In this document: in pieces, positions 53,039-60,893 of the stretch
Layout: the number at the start of each line of letters is the position of its first letter
Position numbering within the stretch: position 1 is the first letter of the stretch
Assembly: GCF_035982055.1 (NCBI RefSeq)
Contig: NZ_CP108427.1
Coordinates: 682,001-746,000 of the forward strand
DNA: 64,000 nucleotides
Reading direction: 5' to 3'
From: Streptomyces sp. NBC_01288
GTDB taxonomy: Bacteria; Actinomycetota; Actinomycetes; Streptomycetales; Streptomycetaceae
Notes under the pieces: generated by a model
Told to the model about the DNA's origin: nothing
The model's input: only the letters and a program-made list of their open reading frames with translations
Databases searched by the model: none
Translations under genes and position numbers: made by a program

Positions 53039-54280
53039 GTGCGCGTAGCGATCATGACAGCGGGATCCCGGGGCGACGTCGCCCCCTACACCGGCCTCGG
53101 GCATGCCCTGGCCCGCGCGGGCCACGAGGTCACCCTCGTCACCCACGCGGGTTTCGCACCCCTGGTGGCGGGCTCGGGCGTCGACTTCCATCCTCTTCCG
53201 GTGGACCCCCGGGCCGAGTTGGAGTCCTCGCGGGGGCGCGGGCTGCACCGCAGCGCCTCGGGCGGGGGCAAGTTGCTGCGGGTGGTCACGATGGCGCGGG
53301 CGCTGGTCGGGCGGATGACCGACGACCTGCTGACGGCCGCCCGGACGAGTGAAGTGCTGTTGCTGTCCAGCTCCTTGGGACCACTGGGGCACGCGATCGC
53401 CGAGGGGCTGTCGCTGCCGAGCATGGGCGTTTACCTCCAACCCCTCGCGCCGACAAGGGAGTTCGCACCGCCGGTGCTCGGCGGCGGCTCCTGGGGCGCG
53501 GTCGGCAACCGGGTCGCCGGACGCGGGGTGAGCCGGGCGGTGGAGCACGTCTTCACCACCGCCGTCCCGGAAGTCCGCTCCCTGCTCGGCCTGCCCCGCA
53601 CCCGCCCCGGCGCCGCGCTCCGGTCCCGGGAACGCCGGAACTGGCCCGTCCACCACGGCTTCAGCCCCCTGATCGTGCCCCGCCCGGCCGACTGGCGCCC
53701 CGGACTGACGGTCGCGGGCTACTGGTGGCCGTACGACGCCGACACCCAACTCCCGCCGGAACTACGGGACTTCCTCGACTCCGGTCCGGCCCCGGTCTTC
53801 GTGGGACTGGGCAGCGCCACCGTGCCCGATCCGGAGCGGCTGAGCGCCGAGATCGTGCGCGCACTGCGCCGGGCGGGGTTGCGCGGGGTGATCCAGCGCG
53901 GCTGGGGCGGCCTCGAAGCGGCCGGCGACGACGTCCTGACCGTCGGCGAGGTCCCGCACTCGGCGCTGTTCCCGCGGATGGCGGCCGTGGTCCATCACTG
54001 CGGCGCGGGCACGACCGCGGCCGGGCTGCGCGCCGGGGTGCCGGCCGTACCGGTGCCGATCCAGTTCGACGAGGGCTTCTGGGCCGCACGGCTGGTCTCC
54101 CTGGGCGTGGCTCCCGCTGCCGTACCGCTGCGCGGCCTGACCGCCGACTCCCTGTCCGCCGCGCTCGTCCGGGCCACGGGTGAACCTGCCTACGCCGAGC
54201 GCGCGCGAGCTCTCGGCACCCGGGTGCGCGCCGAGGACGGCTTCGCACCCGTGCTGGCCGCTCTGGACACCCTGGCCTAG
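53039..54280 (+). CDS. UGT/MGT-type glycosyltransferase (GT1)
   Basis: A 413-residue GT-B fold enzyme resembling sterol/macrolide glycosyltransferases. MTAGSRGDVAPYTGLGHALA is the N-terminal GxRGD-P-type acceptor motif. The donor signature is HSALFPRMAAVVHHCGAGTT AAGLRAGVPAVPVP in the C-terminal domain, with the HHCGAGT sequence contacting the UDP sugar. It likely glycosylates a small molecule or lipid. GTG 53039 was chosen over upstream codons because the family begins close to it and a -10 element precedes it by seven bases. Confidence 0.87.
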   Translation: MRVAIMTAGSRGDVAPYTGLGHALARAGHEVTLVTHAGFAPLVAGSGVDFHPLPVDPRAELESSRGRGLHRSASGGGKLLRVVTMARALVGRMTDDLLTAARTSEVLLLSSSLGPLGHAIAEGLSLPSMGVYLQPLAPTREFAPPVLGGGSWGAVGNRVAGRGVSRAVEHVFTTAVPEVRSLLGLPRTRPGAALRSRERRNWPVHHGFSPLIVPRPADWRPGLTVAGYWWPYDADTQLPPELRDFLDSGPAPVFVGLGSATVPDPERLSAEIVRALRRAGLRGVIQRGWGGLEAAGDDVLTVGEVPHSALFPRMAAVVHHCGAGTTAAGLRAGVPAVPVPIQFDEGFWAARLVSLGVAPAAVPLRGLTADSLSAALVRATGEPAYAERARALGTRVRAEDGFAPVLAALDTLA

Positions 54281-54675
54281 CGCTCCTGCCGCGCCACGGC
54301 CTCGGGGGTGACCGGCGTGAAGAAGTTGATCAGGTTGCCGTCGGGGTCCCGGAAGAGGAGGGAGCGGTTGCCCCAGGGCATCGTCGTCGGCTTCTGGACG
54401 ATCTCGCAGTCGAGGGGCGCCAGCCGCTCGTACTCGGCATCGACATCGGCGACGCGGAACTCGGTGATCACCGAGTGGTTGGCGGCGGGGCGAGCGGAGT
54501 CGGTGCCGAACAGGGCCACCGTACGAGTGCTCGCGATCGCCAACGTGCAGGCGGGCGTGGCGAGTTCGGCGAAGTCGGGGGTCGACCAGGTGGCCGTGAC
54601 GCCGGTGACCTGTTCGTAGAACCCGACGAGACGGGCGACGTCGTCGGTGATGACACGGATCGAGACGAAGTTCAT
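54277..54675 (-). CDS. VOC/glyoxalase-fold protein
   Basis: A 132-residue vicinal-oxygen-chelate protein with two beta-alpha-beta-beta-beta modules (VSIRVITDDVARLVGFYEQV; SVITEFRVADVDAEYERLA) and the end FRDPDGNLINFFTPV, the typical metal-glutamate region, here with Asn in place of the usual Glu. It may bind a small ligand, as in bleomycin or fosfomycin resistance proteins, rather than catalyse. It is divergent from a WYL regulator, and its stop overlaps that of the convergent glycosyltransferase. ATG 54673-54675. Confidence 0.85.
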   Translation of the reverse strand: MNFVSIRVITDDVARLVGFYEQVTGVTATWSTPDFAELATPACTLAIASTRTVALFGTDSARPAANHSVITEFRVADVDAEYERLAPLDCEIVQKPTTMPWGNRSLLFRDPDGNLINFFTPVTPEAVARQER

Positions 54676-54740
54676 GAGGGTCTCCCTGACGGAGGTCGGA
54701 GGCGGTTCCGGATGAACCGGCGTCCCTCACGCTAGGGCCG

Positions 54741-54765
54741 ATACCGGACAGCTTCCGCCCGGTAT
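54741..54765. promoter_or_regulatory. Inverted repeat in the VOC-WYL divergent promoter
   Basis: ATACCGG-N11-CCGGTAT, a perfect 7+7 repeat centred in the 108-bp gap between the divergent VOC and WYL genes. It is the probable operator of the WYL regulator and would control both genes. Confidence 0.6.
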
Positions 54766-54783
54766 TCGAGGCAGACTTCCGGA

Positions 54784-55779
54784 GTGACCACATCGACCGC
54801 CCGTGTCCTCGCCCTGCTGGAGATCCTCCAGGGCGGCGGCCTCCGCACCGTCCCCGACCTGGCCGCCCGCCTCGGCGTCGACGAGCGCACGGTCCGCCGC
54901 TACGTCGGCCACCTGCTGGAACTGGGCGTGCCGGTCGACTCGGTACGCGGCCGCTACGGCGGCTACCGGCTCGCCCCCGGCTATCGGATGCCGCCGCTGA
55001 TGCTCACGGACGAGGAGGCGCTGGCCGTGGTGCTCGGGCTGCTGGCCAGCCGTGCGGCGGGGCTCGTCAGCGCGTCCGCGGCGGCGAGCGAGAGTGCCAC
55101 GGCGAAACTGCTGCGGGTCCTGCCCGCCGCTCTGCGCCGACGGCTCGACGCCCTGCTGGACACGGCCGACTTCACCGCGCGACCCCGCACCGCCACCGCC
55201 CCGGAGACGGGGGTGCTGCTCGAACTCGCCGAGGCCGCGCTCCATCGGCGGCCGGTGGCGATCGGCTACACCGACCGCAAGGGCCGCGGCAGCGACCGTA
55301 CGGTTCTGCCCTACGGCCTCGTGGCGCACGCGGGACGGTGGTACCTGACCGGCGCCGACCCCGCCGACGGCGAGGTCCGCACGTTCCGCCTGGACCGGAT
55401 CACCTCGATGAACGTGCGACCCGGCTCGTTCGCCGTCCCGGACGACTTCGACCCGGCGGCCACGGTGCTGGACAGCCTCGCGCGCACGCCGTGGACCCAC
55501 GATGTGTCGCTGCGGATCCGGGGCAGCGTGCGGCACATCCGCACCCGGCTCCCGGCCGAGATCGCGACTCTGTCCACGGTCCCGACCGACGATTCAGAGG
55601 CCGGCGACGGCGACGCATGGGTCCATGTCCGGATCCGGGCCGAGCGGCTGGAGTGGATCCCGCCCGTCCTCGCCGCCCTCGACTGCCCGTTCGTCATCGA
55701 ACGCCCCGCCGCCCTGCGCGATCTCGTACGCGCGCTCGCCCGCCGCCTGGACGAGCACGCCACCGGCGACTCTTCTTAG
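54784..55779 (+). CDS. HTH-WYL transcriptional regulator (YafY/DeoR type)
   Basis: A 331-residue regulator with an N-terminal winged helix (LEILQGGGLRTVPDLAARLG; DERTVRRYVGHLLELGVPVD; SVRGRYGGYRL) and a WYL domain (about 135-225; VAIGYTDRKGRGSDRTVLPY, AHAGRWYLTGAD). The C-terminal WCX region follows. WYL domains sense ligands, nucleotides or ssDNA. It diverges from a VOC protein, a recurrent actinobacterial pairing. GTG 54784 has CAGACT six bases upstream and probably no leader. Confidence 0.88.
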   Translation: MTTSTARVLALLEILQGGGLRTVPDLAARLGVDERTVRRYVGHLLELGVPVDSVRGRYGGYRLAPGYRMPPLMLTDEEALAVVLGLLASRAAGLVSASAAASESATAKLLRVLPAALRRRLDALLDTADFTARPRTATAPETGVLLELAEAALHRRPVAIGYTDRKGRGSDRTVLPYGLVAHAGRWYLTGADPADGEVRTFRLDRITSMNVRPGSFAVPDDFDPAATVLDSLARTPWTHDVSLRIRGSVRHIRTRLPAEIATLSTVPTDDSEAGDGDAWVHVRIRAERLEWIPPVLAALDCPFVIERPAALRDLVRALARRLDEHATGDSS

Positions 55780-56429
55780 CGCTTCCAGCCGGGCGGCTGC
55801 ATGATCCCGAGGAGCTGTCGGACCAGTTCCTCGACGACCTCGTCGAGCGTGGCGTCCACCCAGCCCGCGCTCCAGTCGTGGAGCAGGCCGTTGACGCTGC
55901 CGATGAAGGCCGCGGCGGCGATCCGGTAGTCGCGCCGCGCCGCCTCCCCGCGCTGGGCGGCGGCCCGCGCCTCGGCGCAGATGAGGTTGATCCAGCGGGC
56001 TCGGCGGGCCAGCCGCTGTTCCTCCAGCCGGGCGCTGACGCCGATGATCTCGACGAAGGTGATGCGGATACGGCGCGGATCCACGGTGACGTTCGCGGCG
56101 TAGGCATGGAAGATCGCGGTGGACCGCTCGGCGAGCGGCAGGCCCTCCGCGGATTTCAGCGCGATCAGGACGGCTTCCTCGGCCCAGTCGTTGACCTGGA
56201 GGTGGAGGGCGGCCAGGACGTCCTCCAGGCTGCGGAACTCCTCGTAGAACTGCCGGGTGGACAGTCCCGCGGCCTCGCTGAGGGCGGCGACGGTCGTGGC
56301 GCGGTAGCCGGGGGTGTCGCCGAACAGCTGGAGCGCGGCGTCCAGGAAGCGTCCGCGCCGCTCGGCCTGCCGCTGCTCGGCGGACTTGCCTCCGTAGCGA
56401 CCCGTCGGCGCCTTGAGCCTGCCCGTCAC
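55776..56429 (-). CDS. TetR/AcrR family transcriptional regulator
   Basis: About 217 residues: a TetR N-terminal DNA-binding domain (RFLDAALQLFGDTPGYRATT; VAALSEAAGLSTRQFYEEFR) and a C-terminal ligand-binding half (TAIFHAYAANVTVDPRRIRI; FIGSVNGLLHDWSAGWVDAT). The frame is open to 56507, but GTG 56427-56429 has AGGGG at the right distance; ATG 56460-56462 is the alternative. It overlaps the convergent WYL gene by four bases. Target genes are not evident; the upstream GH5 gene is on the same strand but separated by a terminator. Confidence 0.85.
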   Translation of the reverse strand: MTGRLKAPTGRYGGKSAEQRQAERRGRFLDAALQLFGDTPGYRATTVAALSEAAGLSTRQFYEEFRSLEDVLAALHLQVNDWAEEAVLIALKSAEGLPLAERSTAIFHAYAANVTVDPRRIRITFVEIIGVSARLEEQRLARRARWINLICAEARAAAQRGEAARRDYRIAAAAFIGSVNGLLHDWSAGWVDATLDEVVEELVRQLLGIMQPPGWKR

Positions 56430-56564
56430 TGTCACACCCCTGTCTCGTTGACCACCGGCCATCTTGTCGTGTCCGTGGTCTTGCGGAAAAGAGCACTCCT
56501 TCCTCACTTCTCATCAAGTTCACTCCGAATTTGCATTTGTTCGGATGTCTTCACATAAACACGA

Positions 56565-56597
56565 AGGGGCGCCGGTCTCCAGAAGACCGGCGCCCCT
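56565..56597 (-). terminator. Strong intrinsic hairpin after GH5 gene
   Basis: Perfect 14-bp arms AGGGGCGCCGGTCT (56565-56578) and AGACCGGCGCCCCT (56584-56597) with a five-base loop, 8 bp beyond the GH5 stop. It should insulate the TetR gene from GH5 transcription. Confidence 0.85.
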
Positions 56598-56604
56598 GTG
56601 GTGC

Positions 56605-58461
56605 TCAGCTGTGCGCTGCCGCCCAGGTGGCCAGTTCGGACTTGGCCGCGCTCAGCAGCGTCGAGGAGGGGCTCGACGCGCCGTTGGTGATCAGGGCGTA
56701 GTGCAGGGTTCCCGAGCCGGTGGCCGAGAGCAGGAGGCGGTGGCTGCCGGTGCCGCCCGGTTCGTTGGCGTAGCCGATCGGGGTGGACGACGTGTACGCC
56801 GGGACGCCGGAGATCGCTCCCAGGTCGGAGACCACGGTGGTGGACGCGGCCGGGAAGGACGCCGGGAGGTGGAGTTCGGTCGGCGCGGTGGAGCTGTTGG
56901 AGCGCCACATCAGCAGGCCGTACTGGCCGGAGCCGACCAGCGAGGACACGTTGGGGAGGGTGCTGGGGACCGGGTTCCAGGTCAGGGTCGTGGAGCCGTC
57001 GCGGGAGCGGTCCTCGTAGGTGAAGGCGACCGTGGTGCCGGCGGTCGCGCTCGGGTAGATCCGGTCGAGCAGACGGGCGTCCTGACGGAGTGTCACCGTG
57101 CCGGAGTCGGTCATGTTGACGGCCGAGAGGTCCTCGTCGTTCCAGGCGTCGCCGGAGGTGAGCACCTTGTCGGGGTTGTCGTTCATCAACTCGGTGTGGC
57201 GGCCGTTGTAGATGTCCCACTGCCACTGCGTGCCGGACAGGACGGGACCGGAGCCCGCCGGGTTGGACCACCAACTGGCCCCGGGCAGACGGGAGTCGAG
57301 GGCCTGGTACATCGCCTTGAGTACGGTCGGCGCCTTGCCGGAGACCGTCCCGGACAGCGGATGCCCGAACTCGCTGACGATCGCCGCGGTGCCGGCCGCG
57401 GTGGCCCGGTCACGGACCGTGCCGAAGTCGGTCGAGTACTGGCCGTCGGCCGCGTTGCCCCACATCAGGATGCCGGAGATCGCCTTCTGGTCGTAGAAGT
57501 GGGTGTTGAAGACGTACCGCGACCCGAGGGTGCCCGCGTCGAGGAGTCCGCCCACCTGCACCTGGCTGGAGATGTTGGAGTTCCAGAAGAGGTTCGGCTC
57601 GACGAGGGCGGGCTTGGCGGTCCAGCCGGCCGCGTCCATCCGGGCCCGGAACTTCACATAGAACGGCCAGAGCAGGTTCTGTTCCCACGTGCGGCTGGTC
57701 TGACCGGAGTCGTAGGTGCCGGCGAAGGGCTCGTTGTAGGGGTCGAAGCCGACGACGCCCGCGAACTCCTCGGTGGTGAGGTGCTGTTGGATGTACGTCA
57801 TGGTCGACTGGGCGGTGGCGAGGAAGGAGTCCTGGAGGCCGTAGTTGTTGTGCCAGAAGTCGTACTGCGCCTCGGTCACGGCCGCGTTCTGGGTGATGTT
57901 CTGACCCCAGAAGAGGCAGATGCCGCAGGACTCCTGCGGGTAACTCCCCAGCGCCACGGCCCACTTGGGGGCGCCGTCGCCGGTGTACCAACTTCCGCTG
58001 TTGAACAGGTACTTGGAGTAGAGGTCCTGATGGAAGTCGGGGTAGACGCGGATGCCGGCGTCAAGGAACGCCTGCATCTGCGCGGTGGCGGCGGCCAGGT
58101 ACGTGGTGTCGACCTGGCCCCGGACGGGTTCGGCGTAGGCCCAGGAGAGCAGGAAGCGGACCGAGTTGCCGCCGCCGAGGGCGCGCAGCGCGGTCGCGGA
58201 CTTCTTCGCGTCGGCGACCGAGGCGAAGGGGAGACCGTCGTTCTCCGCCAGTTTGGTCTCACCGGAGACGTTGTAGCCGCGCAGCACGACCTGGCGGCCG
58301 TAACTGTCCACGAAGCTGCCGTTCTGGACGGTCAGGGCCGAGCCGTCGAACCAGAGGGAGTCGGTTGGGGTGGCGGCGGTTGCTGGCCCAGCGCCCAGCA
58401 CCGACAGGAATCCGCAGAGGACAACCAGGACAACGATCAAACGCGCCCGGATATTCGTCAT
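56605..58461 (-). CDS. Secreted GH5 family glycosidase, endoglycoceramidase-like
   Basis: A 618-residue exported enzyme. A signal peptide covers residues 1-30 (ends ATAA). The (beta/alpha)8 domain starts with FVDSYGRQVVLRGYNVSGET, the opening usual in GH5 endoglycoceramidases, and has acid/base Glu244 (DPYNEPFAG) and nucleophile Glu364 (IVSEFGHP). A C-terminal beta-sandwich (about 480-618) follows. It would cleave beta-glycosidic bonds outside the cell; glycolipids or sterol glycosides are plausible. ATG 58459-58461 is used; TTGACA is seen upstream as a -35. Confidence 0.85.
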   Translation of the reverse strand: MTNIRARLIVVLVVLCGFLSVLGAGPATAATPTDSLWFDGSALTVQNGSFVDSYGRQVVLRGYNVSGETKLAENDGLPFASVADAKKSATALRALGGGNSVRFLLSWAYAEPVRGQVDTTYLAAATAQMQAFLDAGIRVYPDFHQDLYSKYLFNSGSWYTGDGAPKWAVALGSYPQESCGICLFWGQNITQNAAVTEAQYDFWHNNYGLQDSFLATAQSTMTYIQQHLTTEEFAGVVGFDPYNEPFAGTYDSGQTSRTWEQNLLWPFYVKFRARMDAAGWTAKPALVEPNLFWNSNISSQVQVGGLLDAGTLGSRYVFNTHFYDQKAISGILMWGNAADGQYSTDFGTVRDRATAAGTAAIVSEFGHPLSGTVSGKAPTVLKAMYQALDSRLPGASWWSNPAGSGPVLSGTQWQWDIYNGRHTELMNDNPDKVLTSGDAWNDEDLSAVNMTDSGTVTLRQDARLLDRIYPSATAGTTVAFTYEDRSRDGSTTLTWNPVPSTLPNVSSLVGSGQYGLLMWRSNSSTAPTELHLPASFPAASTTVVSDLGAISGVPAYTSSTPIGYANEPGGTGSHRLLLSATGSGTLHYALITNGASSPSSTLLSAAKSELATWAAAHS

Positions 58462-58472
58462 GTCCACTACAG

Positions 58473-58497
58473 TCCGGTGATTTCCGGACACTGTCAA
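58473..58497 (-). promoter_or_regulatory. GH5 promoter region with inverted repeat
   Basis: Minus-strand TTGACA (58492-58497) is a consensus -35. TCCGG-N6-CCGGA (58473-58488) lies immediately downstream in what would be the spacer, a likely repressor site. The -10 element is not clear. Confidence 0.5.
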
Positions 58498-58532
58498 CAC
58501 TTCTGACTCACGAGTAAGTCTGCGCGCCACAA

Positions 58533-58555
58533 GGCCTGTTGACACATTTCAGGCC
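58533..58555 (-). terminator. Hairpin at the end of the OtrA/TetM-like gene
   Basis: GGCCTG (58533-58538) and CAGGCC (58550-58555) can pair with an 11-base loop. It overlaps the last codons and stop of the GTPase gene. Weak; no T-run. Confidence 0.3.
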
Positions 58556-60642
58556 ACCCGACGTGTCACGTTCAACAGATACTCCTTCCTGTTCAGCGGG
58601 TTGTGGTCGGTGCGTGCCCGTTCCGGAACGATCCCGTGCGCGACGGGCGCGTAGTGGTCGAAGGCGCTCTCCCACTCCCCCTCCCCGCGCGTCAGCCCCG
58701 GCAACTGCCGCTCCAGCCCGTGCACTTGAGCCGCCGGCACCTCCCCCTCCAGCACACAGAGCGACCCCCGCGTCTCGGTGGTCTGCGGTACGGCGCGCAG
58801 CGCGGCCAGCACCGGCAGCAGGGCGGCGAGGGTGTCGGCCGGGGCCTCGACGCGGAACCGGTGCATCGGCTCGTACACCTGGCTGCCCGCCCGCCGCAGC
58901 GCCTCGACGAGGACGAGCGGGGTCAGTCCGCGGAAGTCGGCGCCGGTGCTCGACATGCTCTTGTCGAAGCCCTGGTGGGCGTGGCTCTGCCGGGCCGAGT
59001 AACCGGAGTGCGTCATGGTGACCGCGCAGTCGGTGACCCGCCAGCCGTGCAGACCCTGCCCGAGCGTCTCGCGCGCCGTGTCCTCGACGGCCTTGAAGAA
59101 GGCGTACGGCATCGCGCCCAGCTCGACCTCCAGGCCGAACCGCACACCGGAGCCGACCGGGGCGGGTTCGACGCGCAGGCCGACCGTGGCGAGGAAGGGG
59201 TTCGCGTCCTTCTTGTTGAACTCGACCGCCGCGCCCGTGCCGACCGGCCGCTCGATACAGAGCGCGGTTGTCTCGCGAAAGGTGACGTGCACCCCGAACT
59301 CGTCGGCGAGCGTGGCCTGGATGACCTCCTTCTGGACCTCGCCGTAGAGGGAGACGGCGGTCTCCCGGCGCACCTCGTCGTGGCGCAGGCCGATCAGCGG
59401 GTCCTGTTCGGCGAGTTGGGTGAGTGCGAGGTGCAGGGCGCGGCGGTCGGCGTCCGGGCCCGGGACGACGACGGTTTCGAGGGTCGGCGGCGCGAAGAAG
59501 TGCTCAACCGCCTTCCTCGGCACGCCGATCGAGTCCCCGATCCTGATCTCGGCGAGACCTCGCAGCGTGCCGATCCGGCCCGCCTGGACGGAGTCGCAGT
59601 CGATGTCCGTACCGTGGTCGAAGACGCTGATCGCGGTGACCTTGCCCTCGTCGCGAGTCTTGCGGGTCTCGCCGTTGTCACCGCCGGCGCTCGTGCCGCT
59701 CATGCCGCCCGTGCCGCTCGTGCCGCTCGTGCCGCTCGTGCCGCTCGTGCCGCTCGTGCCGCTCGTGCCGCTCGTGCCGCTCGTGCCGCCGAAGGTGATC
59801 CGGTCGCGGGTGCGGAGGGTGCCGGAGAACATCCGCGCGTAGGCGACCTTCTCGCCCGCCGGGCCGCGCTCGACCTTGAACACCGTTGCGGAGAGCGGGC
59901 CTTGGGGATCGCCCTCGGCTGGGGGCAGGAGTTCCTTGATACCGGTGATCAGCGCGTCGACGCCGGCGCCGGTGATGGCGGAGCCGAAGTAGACGGGGTG
60001 CACGAGGACTTGGCGGGTCTGGGTGGCCAGGGCGGTGCGCAGGAGGTGGTAGGACACGGTGTTCTCGACGTACGCGGTGAGGAGTTCGTCGTCGTGCTCG
60101 GCGAGGACGGCGGGGGCGCTCGGGCCGATCGCCGGCAGGAAACCGGCCTCGCGGGTCCCGAGTCCCTCGACCGAGCCCATGGGCACGACGGCCGCCCTGA
60201 GCCGTTCGGAGATCTCCGAGAGGAGGTCGTCGTAGCGTGCCCCTCGTCGGTCGATCTTGTTGACGAAGAGGAGGGTGGGGATGCGCAGCCGTTGGAGTGT
60301 GCGCATCAGGATGCGGGTCTGCGGCTGGACGCCTTCGACGGCCGAGACGACGAGAACCGCGCCGTCGAGCACGCCGAGGACCCGTTCCACCTCGGCGATG
60401 AAGTCCGGGTGGCCGGGGGTGTCGATCAGGTTGACGGTCACGTCGTCGACCGGGAACGAGACGACGGCCGACTTGATGGTGATGCCGCGCCGGCGCTCCA
60501 GCGCGAGGGTGTCGGTGCGGGTGTTCCCGTCGTCGACGCTGCCGATCTCGTCGATCACACCGGCCGAGTGCAGGAGGCGCTCGGTCAGGCTGGTCTTACC
60601 TGCGTCTACGTGCGCGAGAATCCCGAGGTTGAGCAAGTGCAC
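58549..60642 (-). CDS. OtrA/TetM-family ribosome protection GTPase with repeat insert
   Basis: A 697-residue translational GTPase related to EF-G. G1 is AHVDAGKT (residues 10-17), G3 is DTPGH (74-78) and G4 is NKID (128-131). The ending NPLNRKEYLLNVTRRVA agrees with the Otr(A) branch of ribosomal protection proteins, which displace tetracyclines. Residues 285-320 are an expanded (Gly-Thr-Ser)n tract in a domain II loop. GTG 60640-60642 is the start; an AAAGGA lies 11 bases before it. Such genes occur in tetracycline producers and in many non-producing Streptomyces, so resistance is likely but no biosynthetic cluster is nearby. Confidence 0.92.
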   Translation of the reverse strand: MHLLNLGILAHVDAGKTSLTERLLHSAGVIDEIGSVDDGNTRTDTLALERRRGITIKSAVVSFPVDDVTVNLIDTPGHPDFIAEVERVLGVLDGAVLVVSAVEGVQPQTRILMRTLQRLRIPTLLFVNKIDRRGARYDDLLSEISERLRAAVVPMGSVEGLGTREAGFLPAIGPSAPAVLAEHDDELLTAYVENTVSYHLLRTALATQTRQVLVHPVYFGSAITGAGVDALITGIKELLPPAEGDPQGPLSATVFKVERGPAGEKVAYARMFSGTLRTRDRITFGGTSGTSGTSGTSGTSGTSGTSGTSGTGGMSGTSAGGDNGETRKTRDEGKVTAISVFDHGTDIDCDSVQAGRIGTLRGLAEIRIGDSIGVPRKAVEHFFAPPTLETVVVPGPDADRRALHLALTQLAEQDPLIGLRHDEVRRETAVSLYGEVQKEVIQATLADEFGVHVTFRETTALCIERPVGTGAAVEFNKKDANPFLATVGLRVEPAPVGSGVRFGLEVELGAMPYAFFKAVEDTARETLGQGLHGWRVTDCAVTMTHSGYSARQSHAHQGFDKSMSSTGADFRGLTPLVLVEALRRAGSQVYEPMHRFRVEAPADTLAALLPVLAALRAVPQTTETRGSLCVLEGEVPAAQVHGLERQLPGLTRGEGEWESAFDHYAPVAHGIVPERARTDHNPLNRKEYLLNVTRRVA
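59693..59791. repeat. 11-unit 9-bp tandem repeat within the GTPase gene
   Basis: Eleven head-to-tail 9-mers. Eight are identical GTGCCGCTC units at 59711-59782. They are flanked on the left by one perfect unit and one variant (ATGCCGCCC) and on the right by GTGCCGCCG. On the coding strand they encode Gly-Thr-Ser units. Because units are 9 bp, gain or loss keeps the frame. It is not a CRISPR array: units are too short and lack spacers. Confidence 0.95.
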
Positions 60643-60691
60643 CTGGTGTCATGTCCTTTGAAGAGGGGGGCCTTCCTTCCTGGGTGGACAT
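60596..60691 (-). CDS. Possible leader peptide overlapping the GTPase start
   Basis: A minus-strand ATG at 60689-60691 opens a 31-codon frame (start MSTQEGRPPSSKDMTPGALA, ending in five arginines) that overlaps the first codons of the GTPase gene in another frame. tet(M)-type genes elsewhere are controlled by leader-peptide attenuation, so it is worth noting, but no strong ribosome-binding site precedes the ATG. It may be chance. Confidence 0.25.
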   Translation of the reverse strand: MSTQEGRPPSSKDMTPGALAQPRDSRARRRR

Positions 60692-60893
60692 GAACGGTGC
60701 GCGCATCTCAGTACTCCTCGGTCGTCGCTGACTCGTCTTCGGTAGTTCAGCAGGGGTGGGGGTGTTGCGGCAACGGATTAACGCCGGGCGGGAGGTGCGG
60801 CCGGGTGGGCGCGTGGCGCTCCGGTGCAGGCCAGGGCCCGGATGCGACGCTTGCGCCGTCCGGCGGCGGTAGCGGTGGTGACAGGAGCCGAGC
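60643..60893. other. Divergent promoter region, GTPase and XdhC genes
   Basis: A 251-bp gap between divergent genes. Apart from the possible leader reading frame and an AGGAG before the XdhC start, I see no operator or clear promoter in it. Confidence 0.5.

Noticed and set aside
59693..59791. CRISPR-like repeat
   Set aside because: Units are 9 bp, contiguous, coding and without spacers.
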